Below, in pieces: positions 54,258 through 62,856 of a DNA stretch of 64,000 nucleotides. How positions within the stretch are numbered: position 1 is the first letter of the stretch; each line of letters starts with the position of its first letter. Under the pieces are notes generated by a model. It worked only from the letters and a program-made list of their open reading frames with translations. It searched no databases and was not told the DNA's origin. The position numbers and the translations under genes are program-made. The DNA comes from Fusobacteriota bacterium (GTDB lineage: Bacteria; Bacillota; TC1): contig WTXA01000001.1 of assembly GCA_009773805.1 (NCBI GenBank), forward strand, positions 434,001-498,000, given 5' to 3'.

Positions 54258-55421
54258 CTATAAGTAACCTTTATCTTTAAGTATTTCTCTAGCTCTTGCT
54301 ACATCTTCTTCTGCTAGCATTACAATCGGTCCAGTACATCCCATTCCACTAGTAGCATATATATTTTCTTTCCACAAACTTGCTACAGCATCATCAAGTT
54401 CAAGAATTTCTATTCCACTTATATCTGCTGATGTGGGCTTTGCATCTGGCATTTTTACTTCTGGTTCATCTTTATCAGAGTTCTTTGATTCCTTAGCTAC
54501 AATATCCTCAACGATTTTTTTCAATCCTGCTAAATTAGCTTTGTAAAACTCATCATCAACCTTCTCTAATAAATTGCCATAAGCACATATAGCAGCATAA
54601 CCTATTGCTCCAGCTATTACGTTAGCTCCACTAGCTCTTGAAATGATACAAACAATTCTATCATAACCTTCACCAACCCCAGGACCATAACCATAACCTA
54701 TAGATTCATAGTTTCCACCACTACCATAAGCACCGAATACTTTCATCATAACATTTCCAGTTAAACTATCCATTGTCATAACATTTGGAACTCCAAGTAA
54801 CAGATCGTTACCGCGCATGACAACTCCACCATCACTTCTTGAGGATTCCACAAATTCGATATCATAGCCATTTTCTTCAAGTTTCTTCAAGGCCTTTTCT
54901 ACTTGTCTTGCTCCGTCAATATTCAATAGTCCTATAGTTGGTCTTTTGATTCCACAAGCTTTAGCTACAGCTATACCTGAGATGGTGTTTTTTATCATGG
55001 CCACAGCTCTATTAGTATGGCTAGTTCCTGTAGTATTGGCTATGAACATTTTTGTTCCTCTACCAGGCGTTATAACTCTACCAACTGTTGATACTCCAAT
55101 TGGGAAATTATAGTGCATAGTAACTGTTGCATCAAGATTTCCCTCAGCAAGCATTCTATCCATTACTTCATGAGCTTCTTCTTCAGAATTAACCTTTATT
55201 AATTCAAGGTCTGTTGCAACATTATGTCCAATAACAACAACCTCGATATGTCTATTTCTTTTACTAGCTAGTTCAGCTCCTCTGATAATTTCCATTTCTC
55301 CATGCTCACTGCCTAGTGTAGTAACCCCAACTCTTGTTTTTTTGCCAAATGTTCCTGTTTCTATGGCTTGAGCTATTTCTTCAAGAGTTTCTTTAACATA
55401 GGATTTTACTTTATCTTCCAA
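54258..55421 (-). CDS. grdD: Glycine reductase complex component C, alpha subunit
   Basis: GrdD and GrdC form protein C, which turns the carboxymethyl-selenoether on GrdA into acetyl phosphate. The 387-residue protein is of the phosphate-acyltransferase (PlsX/Pta-like) type, with the V-T-T-L-G-S-E-H-G start motif and the C-terminal A-T-S-G-M-G-C-T-G-P-I-V with a conserved cysteine. The length matches GrdD from Eubacterium acidaminophilum. It is the last gene of grdXEABCD and follows grdC by 16 bases. Confidence 0.94.
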   Translation of the reverse strand: MEDKVKSYVKETLEEIAQAIETGTFGKKTRVGVTTLGSEHGEMEIIRGAELASKRNRHIEVVVIGHNVATDLELIKVNSEEEAHEVMDRMLAEGNLDATVTMHYNFPIGVSTVGRVITPGRGTKMFIANTTGTSHTNRAVAMIKNTISGIAVAKACGIKRPTIGLLNIDGARQVEKALKKLEENGYDIEFVESSRSDGGVVMRGNDLLLGVPNVMTMDSLTGNVMMKVFGAYGSGGNYESIGYGYGPGVGEGYDRIVCIISRASGANVIAGAIGYAAICAYGNLLEKVDDEFYKANLAGLKKIVEDIVAKESKNSDKDEPEVKMPDAKPTSADISGIEILELDDAVASLWKENIYATSGMGCTGPIVMLAEEDVARAREILKDKGYL

Positions 55422-55437
55422 TTTAAGAACCTCCTTA

Positions 55438-56973
55438 TTATAAGCTTTCTGCTAAACGTTTTAAGGTTTCGGCTACCATGCTTCTTACTTCTTCTTTGCT
55501 TACTGAAGCTTTTTCTTCAGTTCCAGTATTATCTTGCATTACAAAAGATACACCATCAAACAAGTTGGTCAATCTGCCTAAGAACAAGCTTCCTTTACCG
55601 ATTATCATGACTTTATTGAATTTTTTATTTAATATTTCTTGTCTTGCAAATCCAATGTAAGGAACTCCTGATGGAATATGTCCTTGTGTAGGTGCATATC
55701 CTGGCATACCTTTTTCATTAACGATTCTTTCAATATCTTCTTTTAAGAAATCGCCTCTTTTTACTCCAAGAGCAGCAATCATCTTCAAGTTAGACAAGGT
55801 TACGTCCCCGGCACCAGCAGGTACAGTTATTTCCGGGTTTTGCAATTCAGGTGCAAACTTGTCTATATCCTCTAATTTTATGTCTGCTCTATCTAAAGGA
55901 TCAGTAACAATAGCAGTTATAACTGCTTGTGGTGCAGATCCAGCTCCAATAGTATGTCTTCCAACAACATCAGTTCTAATTATAGGATTAATACCATCAT
56001 TTTCAGAAACATGAATAGCAAAAGCACCTAGACAATCTTCTAAAGCAGGCATATTCTTTTCAATATGCGACTTTGAATTCATTCCTAATTTAGCAGTACT
56101 ACCACCAGCTATAACAATTACATTTTTGTAAATACCTGATTGTACTAATGCAGCTGCTTGTACCAAACCATGAACTGGTGCAGCACAAAAACTTCTTGTA
56201 TCACTTCCAGTTGCATTGACACAACCGCAGACTTCTCCAATAGATTTTGCTATGTTTCCACCACCACGTTGATTCATGTCTCCACATGCTTCTTCCGAAG
56301 TTTCAATAATATAATCTACTTCTTCAGGTCTAAGTTTAGTCTTTGTGAACATTTGCAGTAAATTGACTACAGCTGTTGCTTTGCTCACTAGGTTTTCAAA
56401 CATTACATGAGCAGTTAAAACAGCATCAAATGCATGGGCTTTCTTTACACATCCAACTAATCTCCCACTGTAGTACATACCTTCAGCGTGTTCTTCATTA
56501 ACCATTCTTTCTAACTCGGCGAATTTTTCACCTTTTGTATCTAATTTAGAAAGAAGCTTATCTATAATTTGCAATTCTTGCTTATTTTTCAACTTAACTT
56601 TTGCTCCAGCTTGGAAGTCTTCTTCCAAGACAACAAGATCAAATACATCAACAATCTTTACTAATGCAATTAATTCTTCTTCAGTATAGATTGCTCCAAA
56701 AGGACCATCTGTTGATGCAGCTTCCAATGGATGCTCATACCAAGGTCTTTTGTGGCATTTTAGCATGTCAGGCTTAACATTGCCTATGTATACTTGGTTA
56801 GGTGGATATTTAACAAATTCATCAAAACTTCTCAAAGATTTTTGAAGATTTTTAAAATGCTCCGAATTTGGATTAGTATACCTTTCAGTTGTTTGATTAC
56901 TTCCTTGATGAACAGTCATTTCTGGTGTATGAAATAAGCTATAACTAGCACCTTTTATAACCGGAAAACTCAT
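55438..56973 (-). CDS. grdC: Glycine reductase complex component C, beta subunit
   Basis: The 511-residue subunit has a thiolase/FabH-like fold with conserved E-A-C-G-D-M-N-Q-R-G-G-G and G-S-D-T-R-S-F-C-A-A-P motifs carrying reactive cysteines. With GrdD it takes the acetyl group as an enzyme thioester and releases acetyl phosphate for acetate kinase. It begins after GGAGGG and follows grdB across a short hairpin-containing gap, so it may be made in a different amount from the A and B proteins. Confidence 0.94.
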   Translation of the reverse strand: MSFPVIKGASYSLFHTPEMTVHQGSNQTTERYTNPNSEHFKNLQKSLRSFDEFVKYPPNQVYIGNVKPDMLKCHKRPWYEHPLEAASTDGPFGAIYTEEELIALVKIVDVFDLVVLEEDFQAGAKVKLKNKQELQIIDKLLSKLDTKGEKFAELERMVNEEHAEGMYYSGRLVGCVKKAHAFDAVLTAHVMFENLVSKATAVVNLLQMFTKTKLRPEEVDYIIETSEEACGDMNQRGGGNIAKSIGEVCGCVNATGSDTRSFCAAPVHGLVQAAALVQSGIYKNVIVIAGGSTAKLGMNSKSHIEKNMPALEDCLGAFAIHVSENDGINPIIRTDVVGRHTIGAGSAPQAVITAIVTDPLDRADIKLEDIDKFAPELQNPEITVPAGAGDVTLSNLKMIAALGVKRGDFLKEDIERIVNEKGMPGYAPTQGHIPSGVPYIGFARQEILNKKFNKVMIIGKGSLFLGRLTNLFDGVSFVMQDNTGTEEKASVSKEEVRSMVAETLKRLAESL

Positions 56974-56996
56974 AATATAATACCCTCCTTAAAATC

Positions 56997-57020
56997 GGGG
57001 ATAGCCAAAAGGCTACCCCC
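56997..57020 (-). other. Hairpin between grdB and grdC
   Basis: GGGGTAGCC pairs with GGCTATCCCC around TTTT, with one wobble or bulge, between the grdB stop and the grdC ribosome site. No T run follows. It could be an mRNA stability or processing stem, or a partial attenuator within the operon. Confidence 0.6.
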
Positions 57021-57028
57021 CTTTTTCA

Positions 57029-58330
57029 TTAAAATACTGTTTGTTCTGTTACTGGTGTTTCTAAAGCTTTTAAAGCTTTCTTTACCAATTTTCTTCTTAA
57101 CTCTTTTTCATCTACCATTGTCATAGCAGGGTTTCCAAGAGGATAAGGAATTGCTACTGTAGGGATAATTCTGTTAGCTCCTACAGTTATTGAAATAGGC
57201 ACTACTGTACACATATGTACAACTGGGAATCCCATGCGCTCAATTTCTTTTACCATCGTTGCACCGCAACGAGTACAGGTTCCTCAAGTTGATGTAAGGA
57301 TAACAGCATCAACATTTGAAGCTAGTAAATCCTTAGCGATTTCAGCAGCGAATTTTTTTGAATTGTTAACTGAGGTTCCATTACCTACTGTAGAATAATA
57401 GAAATCATGTAAACTTCCAATTTCTCCGCTTTTTTCCATTTCTCTCAAAATATCAACAGGAATAACTCTGTCTAAATCTTGGTTAGCGTAAACAGGATCA
57501 TATCCACCGTGTGCTGTTTCTCCGTTTTCAGGAGTTAAATCATCAATGCCCACAATTGAATATTTTCCGAATTTTGATGCACTAGATGATTCTATGTGAT
57601 CAGGATTACCCTTAGGTACTGGTCCGCCAGATGACACAATAGCTATTTTAGCTTTTCTAACATCCTTTACAGGCTCAGCAGGGTCAACTCTGTCAAATGT
57701 TGGCATTGGATACTCAGTGACAATTTCTTCACCTTTAATTTTCTTTATCAACATATCGACAGCTCTTTTAGCACCTCTATCTTCACAGATAATGTTTCTT
57801 CTAACGCCTCTAGCCATATAACCCTCTGCTTCAGGTGTCCCGATTGCTTCTCCTGTACCAAGTTTTAATGCTAAAGCCGCTACTTTAGTTATTGCGTCTT
57901 TCATACCTGCTGCTGAATTGGTAGTTTCTACCATATACGCATTTTTCTTATACATATCAGCACCAGGATTTTCAATATACATACCAGTTACTACCGGTAT
58001 ATTTAGATTTTCGGATACAGCTTTGCATACAGCTCCACAAGCTACACCATAACGACCTGCATTAAAGGCAGGTCCAGCGATGAATACATCAGGATTCTCT
58101 TCTTTAATCATTTCAAGAATTACTTCTGTTGCTGCTTCAATGTTTTCATTGAAGTATGAATCACCACAAATTATAGTAGAACTAATAGTAGCTTTGTCAC
58201 CAAATGCAGCTTGTAAACCCATACCTGGACCTTTAACTCCACTGATTTTCTCAGGAGCATAATCAGCCTTATCTTCTCCACCAATTCCACCATAAAACTG
58301 GTTTATGTAGTGTACAATTTTTATTCCCAA
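57029..58330 (-). CDS. grdB: Glycine reductase complex selenoprotein B (selenocysteine-containing)
   Basis: The reading frame of 433 residues contains an in-frame UGA at 57286-57284, codon 349. It is read as selenocysteine because the flanking protein is continuous: S-T before it and G-T-C-T-R-C-G-A-T-M-V-K after it match the GrdB U-x2-C-x2-C site. Glycine binds as a Schiff base to protein B, and the selenium attacks to give a carboxymethyl-seleno group. The start M-G-I-K-I-V-H-Y-I-N-Q-F-Y-G is typical. The gene is not broken. Two apparent short reading frames are one selenoprotein. Confidence 0.95.
57257..57286 (-). promoter_or_regulatory. Selenocysteine insertion element of grdB (UGA plus hairpin)
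   Basis: After the UGA (57286-57284) and a 12-base spacer comes a perfect six-base-pair hairpin, CGTTGC/GCAACG, with a GGT loop (57271-57257). The G-rich small loop and the distance agree with bacterial SECIS elements bound by SelB. The hairpin is part of the coding sequence (R-C-G-A-T). Confidence 0.85.
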
Positions 58331-58359
58331 GGTTACGACCTCCTTTATGGTCTAAGCTA

Positions 58360-58806
58360 TTATTCAGCTCTAAATTTTTTAACAGCCTCTATTAAGGCAT
58401 CAACGTCTAATACCATTTCCATCATTCCTGCTTGATCTTCATATACATCAGGATCTACTGAATCTTTTAATTCAAATGCGTGATAAACAGGGAGTCCTAA
58501 CTGAACTCCTGCCAATGGGCCTGCATATGTAGGATCACCTTGTGTTACTGTCTCAGCAGCTAACTCAGCAGCTTGTGCTTCGCCTGCTCCTAATACTATA
58601 ACTAAGTCCTTACCATATTGATCAGCAAAACCTTTGATTCTTGCTTGATTTTCTAGGTCCATTGCTCCAGCGCTTGTTCAAACAAAGCATTCTGTTGTAG
58701 AATATACTACTTCAGCGCCGGCTATTGTTTTTATCATTTCTTCTGCTGCTTGTCCAGGTACGCCATCTCTGTCGCCAAGGATTACAACTTTTTTACCCTC
58801 TAACAT
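58360..58806 (-). CDS. grdA: Glycine reductase selenoprotein A
   Basis: This small selenoprotein carries the carboxymethyl group between protein B and protein C. The in-frame UGA at 58680-58678 is codon 43 (C-F-V-U), flanked by E-C-F-V and [10 protein letters not shown], the standard GrdA redox site. The 148-residue frame starts at the ATG with first base 58806, seven bases after AGGAGG. An ATG at 58812 is in frame and would give selenocysteine 45, but it touches the ribosome site. The thioredoxin system reduces the mixed selenide-sulfide afterwards. Confidence 0.95.
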
Positions 58807-58849
58807 AGCCATTCCTCCTTATATTAAATTTAAATCTATTTTCTTTTTT

Positions 58850-60145
58850 CTAGTAAGTTCTTGCAGATAAATATCCGTAGCCAACTTCACTAGTAGCTCC
58901 AGTAATTGCTTGTAATTCTACAGTGATGCTGCCATCAGAAGATAAACTTCCTTGGAAACCGCCTGCAATAACTTCCGCAACTTCAGGATAACCAATAACA
59001 TTTTTCATTACTGGTAATTTTATAATTTCATTAGCATTTCCACCAGTGACAACTGCATCACCAGCTGGTGTTGAGTCTGCCAATGATTGAGAAGCTCCAT
59101 CTTGTCCCGCATATTCATCAGTAATCAATACTGTTTTGATGCCTTTTTTAGTTATCTTGTTACAATTCATAACCAAGTCAGCGTCTGGATTTCCAAAGCC
59201 TTCCTCAGAAATTATAACAGCGTCCGCACCTAAGAACTCAACTAGTTTTGCTGTCATGTTTGAAGAACGTTCTTTGTCCATCAAAGTAACATTTTCATTT
59301 GTGACAACACATCCTAAGAAATTGAATTCCTTACCGTGTTTAGCATATAGCTCTTCGATAACTGGGTGATTCATATGAACATAAGTTGGGTTTTTATCAC
59401 AAGCAGAAACACAGTTTCCACTAACAACAGCACCATCAAATACTTCTGTTGGATATAGGAATGTAGGAATAATTTTCTTAGCATCTACTCCATAAACATA
59501 TGTATCATGTAATAATCCTTGAGTTTGCAGCATATATACATATACTACTTTAGGTAGATCAGGGTACTCATTGATTTGTTGAACTAAAGGTTTAGTTTCA
59601 AAAGTTCTATAATCATCTGGAGTAACATTATGACCTGCTTTACCAACATAAATTCCCGCTCTAAAACCTGCCAACCTTACAATTTCTTCATGTTCATGTT
59701 GTAATATTCCATCGATAGGTTCTACCTTTAGAACAATATTGTAGGTTTTTGAAAAAGGTGTATACTCCGCTCCAGGACCGCTCATATCAACGATGCCTTC
59801 CTGGAATCCAACAATTCTACCTGTAGTAACAATTGCCGCCCCTTTTAGAACATGAGTAGTACCACTACCTACTTGCTCTACACCACACATAAATCCTGGG
59901 AAAATCCCACCATCGCCTTCGACTTTAACTCTAGGCTCAATGACATCCTTTACAGGAATAATGCGAGTCTCTTCTCCTGGTTTTGCTAAATAGACATCTA
60001 CAGAGGCTATTCTTTCATCATCCCCAGCTACAGCTAAAAACTCATCCTTGTTTAAATGAAGAACTCCTTCTTTAACTTCAGTTGTTGAAGCAAACTGAAC
60101 ATCCTTAATGTAAATATTTCCAATTTTTAATTGCAAAACCTTCAC
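58850..60145 (-). CDS. grdE: Glycine reductase protein B, precursor of the alpha and beta subunits (GrdE)
   Basis: GrdE is made as a 431-residue proprotein and cut at an internal cysteine, which becomes a pyruvoyl group that binds glycine. The cut site is visible in S-G-N-C-V-S-A-C, with the cysteine at residue 245. Together with GrdB it forms protein B. It lies directly before grdA and after grdX, in the order known from Eubacterium acidaminophilum. Confidence 0.95.
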   Translation of the reverse strand: MKVLQLKIGNIYIKDVQFASTTEVKEGVLHLNKDEFLAVAGDDERIASVDVYLAKPGEETRIIPVKDVIEPRVKVEGDGGIFPGFMCGVEQVGSGTTHVLKGAAIVTTGRIVGFQEGIVDMSGPGAEYTPFSKTYNIVLKVEPIDGILQHEHEEIVRLAGFRAGIYVGKAGHNVTPDDYRTFETKPLVQQINEYPDLPKVVYVYMLQTQGLLHDTYVYGVDAKKIIPTFLYPTEVFDGAVVSGNCVSACDKNPTYVHMNHPVIEELYAKHGKEFNFLGCVVTNENVTLMDKERSSNMTAKLVEFLGADAVIISEEGFGNPDADLVMNCNKITKKGIKTVLITDEYAGQDGASQSLADSTPAGDAVVTGGNANEIIKLPVMKNVIGYPEVAEVIAGGFQGSLSSDGSITVELQAITGATSEVGYGYLSARTY

Positions 60146-60181
60146 CTCCTTAAACCATATTATTTATATAAACTTTAAAAG

Positions 60182-60583
60182 TTATATATCGATCAATTTG
60201 TATAAAGTAGTACCAAGACCTTCCAAGCCTGTTTTTAACAAACTGTAGTCTATAGTCATAAAGTCATTTTCTACTCTCGAATTATCAATGCCATAGTCTC
60301 TTTTAGGTTTTTTGAATTTAGCACTAGTTGTTATTGCATTCTCAATTAGATGTAGTGAGTCGAAGTTCATTGTCCCATCACCTTTTGATAAAACAATTGA
60401 CTTGAATTCGGTTTCGTGGGGCTTTATGCTCCCAGATAAAGGATGGGTCATTATAACATTTCCTTCATGAACTAAGTCTCTAACCTTAAGAAAGACAGCA
60501 TCTAGGTCACCTATGACTTCTAATGCCGGAAATTCCTCTATCACTAATTTGTTGTTTGTAACTATAAAAATTTCTTTTCTCAT
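60182..60583 (-). CDS. grdX: GrdX protein
   Basis: GrdX is a small protein (133 residues here) of unknown function that is found at the head of glycine reductase operons. The sequence ends in G-L-E-G-L-G-T-T-L-Y-K-L and shows no metal or cofactor motif. It is preceded by AAGGTGG and by a structured leader. Because it is always linked to grd genes, it may help maturation or regulation of the complex, but that is inference. Confidence 0.88.
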   Translation of the reverse strand: MRKEIFIVTNNKLVIEEFPALEVIGDLDAVFLKVRDLVHEGNVIMTHPLSGSIKPHETEFKSIVLSKGDGTMNFDSLHLIENAITTSAKFKKPKRDYGIDNSRVENDFMTIDYSLLKTGLEGLGTTLYKLIDI

Positions 60584-60626
60584 AAATCCACCTTGTGAAA
60601 AATATTACAAGCCCGGGTAAAATAAA

Positions 60627-60681
60627 TACTCCCTTCCTCTAGAATCCAACTTGTTCTCTAGCCTGAAAGAAAGTATGCCAT
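60627..60681 (-). promoter_or_regulatory. Structured leader of the grd operon with a tiny reading frame
   Basis: On the minus strand TACTTTCTTTC (60675-60665) pairs fully, with wobbles, with GGAAGGGAGTA (60637-60627). Inside it CTAGAGAA pairs with TTCTAG. The same stretch holds a seven-codon frame M-A-Y-F-L-S-G (60681-60658) with a GAGGAAATT ribosome site, so ribosomes on it would open the stem. No glycine riboswitch is seen. A weak promoter-like TTTACT-17-TAGTAT lies upstream. The remaining bases to 60784 show nothing further. Confidence 0.55.
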
Positions 60682-60784
60682 AATTTCCTCAATTACAATA
60701 CTACACTACATGCACTAAAAAGTAAATGATTTCATAACAATTTTTACATATAAAATCCCTTTATATAACTAGATTTTCTAAAAA

Positions 60785-60809
60785 ACAAGGGAGTATACAA
60801 CTCCCTTGT
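60785..60809 (-). terminator. Terminator of the ABC transporter operon
   Basis: ACAAGGGAG pairs perfectly with CTCCCTTGT around a seven-base loop, followed by TTTT on the minus strand. It lies about 46 bases after the permease stop and precedes the grd leader. Confidence 0.85.
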
Positions 60810-60855
60810 AATTAAATGTTATTTATTTGTTATTATATATTATTTAATCTTATAT

Positions 60856-62103
60856 TTATATAAATCTTAAAGCCTCAGCTGGATCTAACTTCGCTGCTTT
60901 AAGTGCAGGATAAAGACTTGACAAAATGCCAATAACAACAGATATAAGAATTGATATAAAGAACAAAAATATATTCCATGTTACTTGAACGTCACTATCA
61001 AAGAATATTGGTGCAGCATAATTTGCCAGAAGCATCCCAATTAAGTACCCGATAACACCACCTATTACACTAATTATTAAACCTTCATATATAATTATTT
61101 TAACTATATGTGATTTTCTAAAACCAAGTGCTCTGAAAATACCGATTTCTCTAGTACGTTCTCTAACTGCACTTGACATAGTAAGTGAAATTACTAACAT
61201 ACCTACTAATAGTACAATAATTGAAAGTGAAACACCAAATCTTACTAATCGGTTCAATAAATCATCTTGTCTCATACTTTCTTGCCTCTGACTTAAAACC
61301 TGAGAATTTGGCAATCCCTCTTTAATTTCTGATAATAATGATTCTTCCGAACCTTTTAGATAATCTACTGACATGTCAATCATTGATATTTCACCTGGTT
61401 TGCTAAGTAAATTTTGAGCTGAAGCTAGATTCATAAATATTTGCTTATCTTCCATAGCCCCACTTTCACTCAATATGAACTTAACCTCGTAATTTCGTCC
61501 GGATATATTGAGAATATCCCCTTTAACAATCTTACTTGTAACTGCTTGCGCGGAGCCTACTATAATTTGATTATCAGATAAATTTAAAACTTCTAAATCT
61601 TGTCTTAATAAATCAAGTTTTTCATAATCCATTTCTTTGTTATTAACTGGCTTCTTTTTAAATTGCTGGGATTTATCATCTGCAATTTTCAACCAAGGTT
61701 TAACAGTGAATTCTTCCTTTATATTTGCTCCTACTATATTGACTCTTTCACCAGTAGCTAGATTACCATTTCCAATTAATTTTGGAGATACTATCCTAAT
61801 CATATTCTTAGACTGAAGTTGAGTGAGTTGATTAACATCATCCATCGTTAATTGTTCAATATCATACATTACTTCAGGAAGGGTAATTCCTCCATAGGAA
61901 AAGGTTAATCCATCAGAGTTTGGAGTGATAACAACATTAACTCCATATTCAGATACTTTACGAGTCATTTCTGACTTCATAGAATCAACAACACTATATA
62001 CAGAGACCATTGTAGCTATACCAATAACCATTCCAAATAAAATGAATAGCATCTTCAATTTACGTCTGCGGAGATTATTTAATATTATATGATAAAGTTG
62101 CAT
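60856..62103 (-). CDS. ABC transporter permease (MacB/FtsX family)
   Basis: This 415-residue permease has one N-terminal helix (about 19-38), an extracytoplasmic MacB-type domain (about 40-280) and three C-terminal helices. The membrane-proximal R-E-I-G-I-F-R-A-L-G-F-R motif of FtsX-type permeases is present, as is the terminal D-P-A-E-A-L-R. It pairs with the ATPase gene just upstream. The cargo of such lolCDE/macAB-like systems varies (lipoproteins, peptides, antibiotics), and nothing here identifies it. Confidence 0.88.
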   Translation of the reverse strand: MQLYHIILNNLRRRKLKMLFILFGMVIGIATMVSVYSVVDSMKSEMTRKVSEYGVNVVITPNSDGLTFSYGGITLPEVMYDIEQLTMDDVNQLTQLQSKNMIRIVSPKLIGNGNLATGERVNIVGANIKEEFTVKPWLKIADDKSQQFKKKPVNNKEMDYEKLDLLRQDLEVLNLSDNQIIVGSAQAVTSKIVKGDILNISGRNYEVKFILSESGAMEDKQIFMNLASAQNLLSKPGEISMIDMSVDYLKGSEESLLSEIKEGLPNSQVLSQRQESMRQDDLLNRLVRFGVSLSIIVLLVGMLVISLTMSSAVRERTREIGIFRALGFRKSHIVKIIIYEGLIISVIGGVIGYLIGMLLANYAAPIFFDSDVQVTWNIFLFFISILISVVIGILSSLYPALKAAKLDPAEALRFI

Positions 62104-62119
62104 TTAAATTCCTCCGATA

Positions 62120-62833
62120 CTAATTTATATTTATACTTTTTCTGATTAATTCTTCTTGATAATCGGAAAGCCTGCCATCCTTCATCATAATAGTACGTCC
62201 CAAATATTTAGTATTATCTGGGTTATGGGTAACCATAAGAACTGTTAAACCTTCTTGATTTAATTCTTGAAAAAGTTCCATGATTTCGTCACCAGTCTTT
62301 GTATCTAGACTACCTGTTGGTTCATCGGCTAAGATCAAAGGAGGTGAATTTACAATTGCTCTAGCAATTGCTACTCTCTCCTGTTCTCCTCCAGATAATT
62401 GATTTGGTAATCTATTCATCTTATCCTTTAATCCTACACGTATTAATACTTCTTCTGCCATATCTCGTTTTTCTTTATTGGTACGTTTTGTGGTTGTTAA
62501 TGGCAGCATTACATTTTCATGTGCTGTTAAATAAGGTATTAATTGAAATTGTTGAAATACAAAACCTAAGTACTCTCTTCTGAAGTCTGCTCTCATTTCT
62601 TGAGATAATTTATATATATCGATTCCGTCTATTTCGATAACTCCTGAAGTAGGGGGATTTAGTGCACCCATAATAGATAACAAGGTGCTTTTTCCTGAGC
62701 CAGAGTGACCCATGACACTAACAGATTCTCCCTTCATAATATCTAAAGTTATATTTTTGAGGGCATCAACTTCTTCACCCATAGATTTATATGTTTTTTT
62801 TATATCTTTAATCGATATTAAAATTTCCGACAT
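62120..62833 (-). CDS. ABC transporter ATP-binding protein (LolD/MacB type)
   Basis: The ATPase has Walker A G-H-S-G-S-G-K-S-T, signature L-S-G-G-E-Q-E-R-V-A-I-A-R and Walker B L-I-L-A-D-E-P-T-G-S-L-D, as in FtsE/LolD/MacB transporters. I start at the ATG with first base 62833 (237 residues), after GGAGGAAAT. The upstream in-frame residues M-I-R-L-K-E-E-I-K would overlap the preceding gene. It would drive both neighbouring permeases. Confidence 0.9.
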   Translation of the reverse strand: MSEILISIKDIKKTYKSMGEEVDALKNITLDIMKGESVSVMGHSGSGKSTLLSIMGALNPPTSGVIEIDGIDIYKLSQEMRADFRREYLGFVFQQFQLIPYLTAHENVMLPLTTTKRTNKEKRDMAEEVLIRVGLKDKMNRLPNQLSGGEQERVAIARAIVNSPPLILADEPTGSLDTKTGDEIMELFQELNQEGLTVLMVTHNPDNTKYLGRTIMMKDGRLSDYQEELIRKSININ

Positions 62834-62856
62834 TTTTATTTCCTCCTTTAATCTTA

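Noticed and set aside
57029-58330. grdB as a pseudogene split by a stop codon
   Set aside because: The protein is collinear across the UGA with the known selenocysteine motif, and a SECIS-like hairpin follows.
60584-60784. Glycine riboswitch before the grd operon
   Set aside because: The conserved glycine aptamer strands are not present. The leader has a different fold. None is seen before glyA either.
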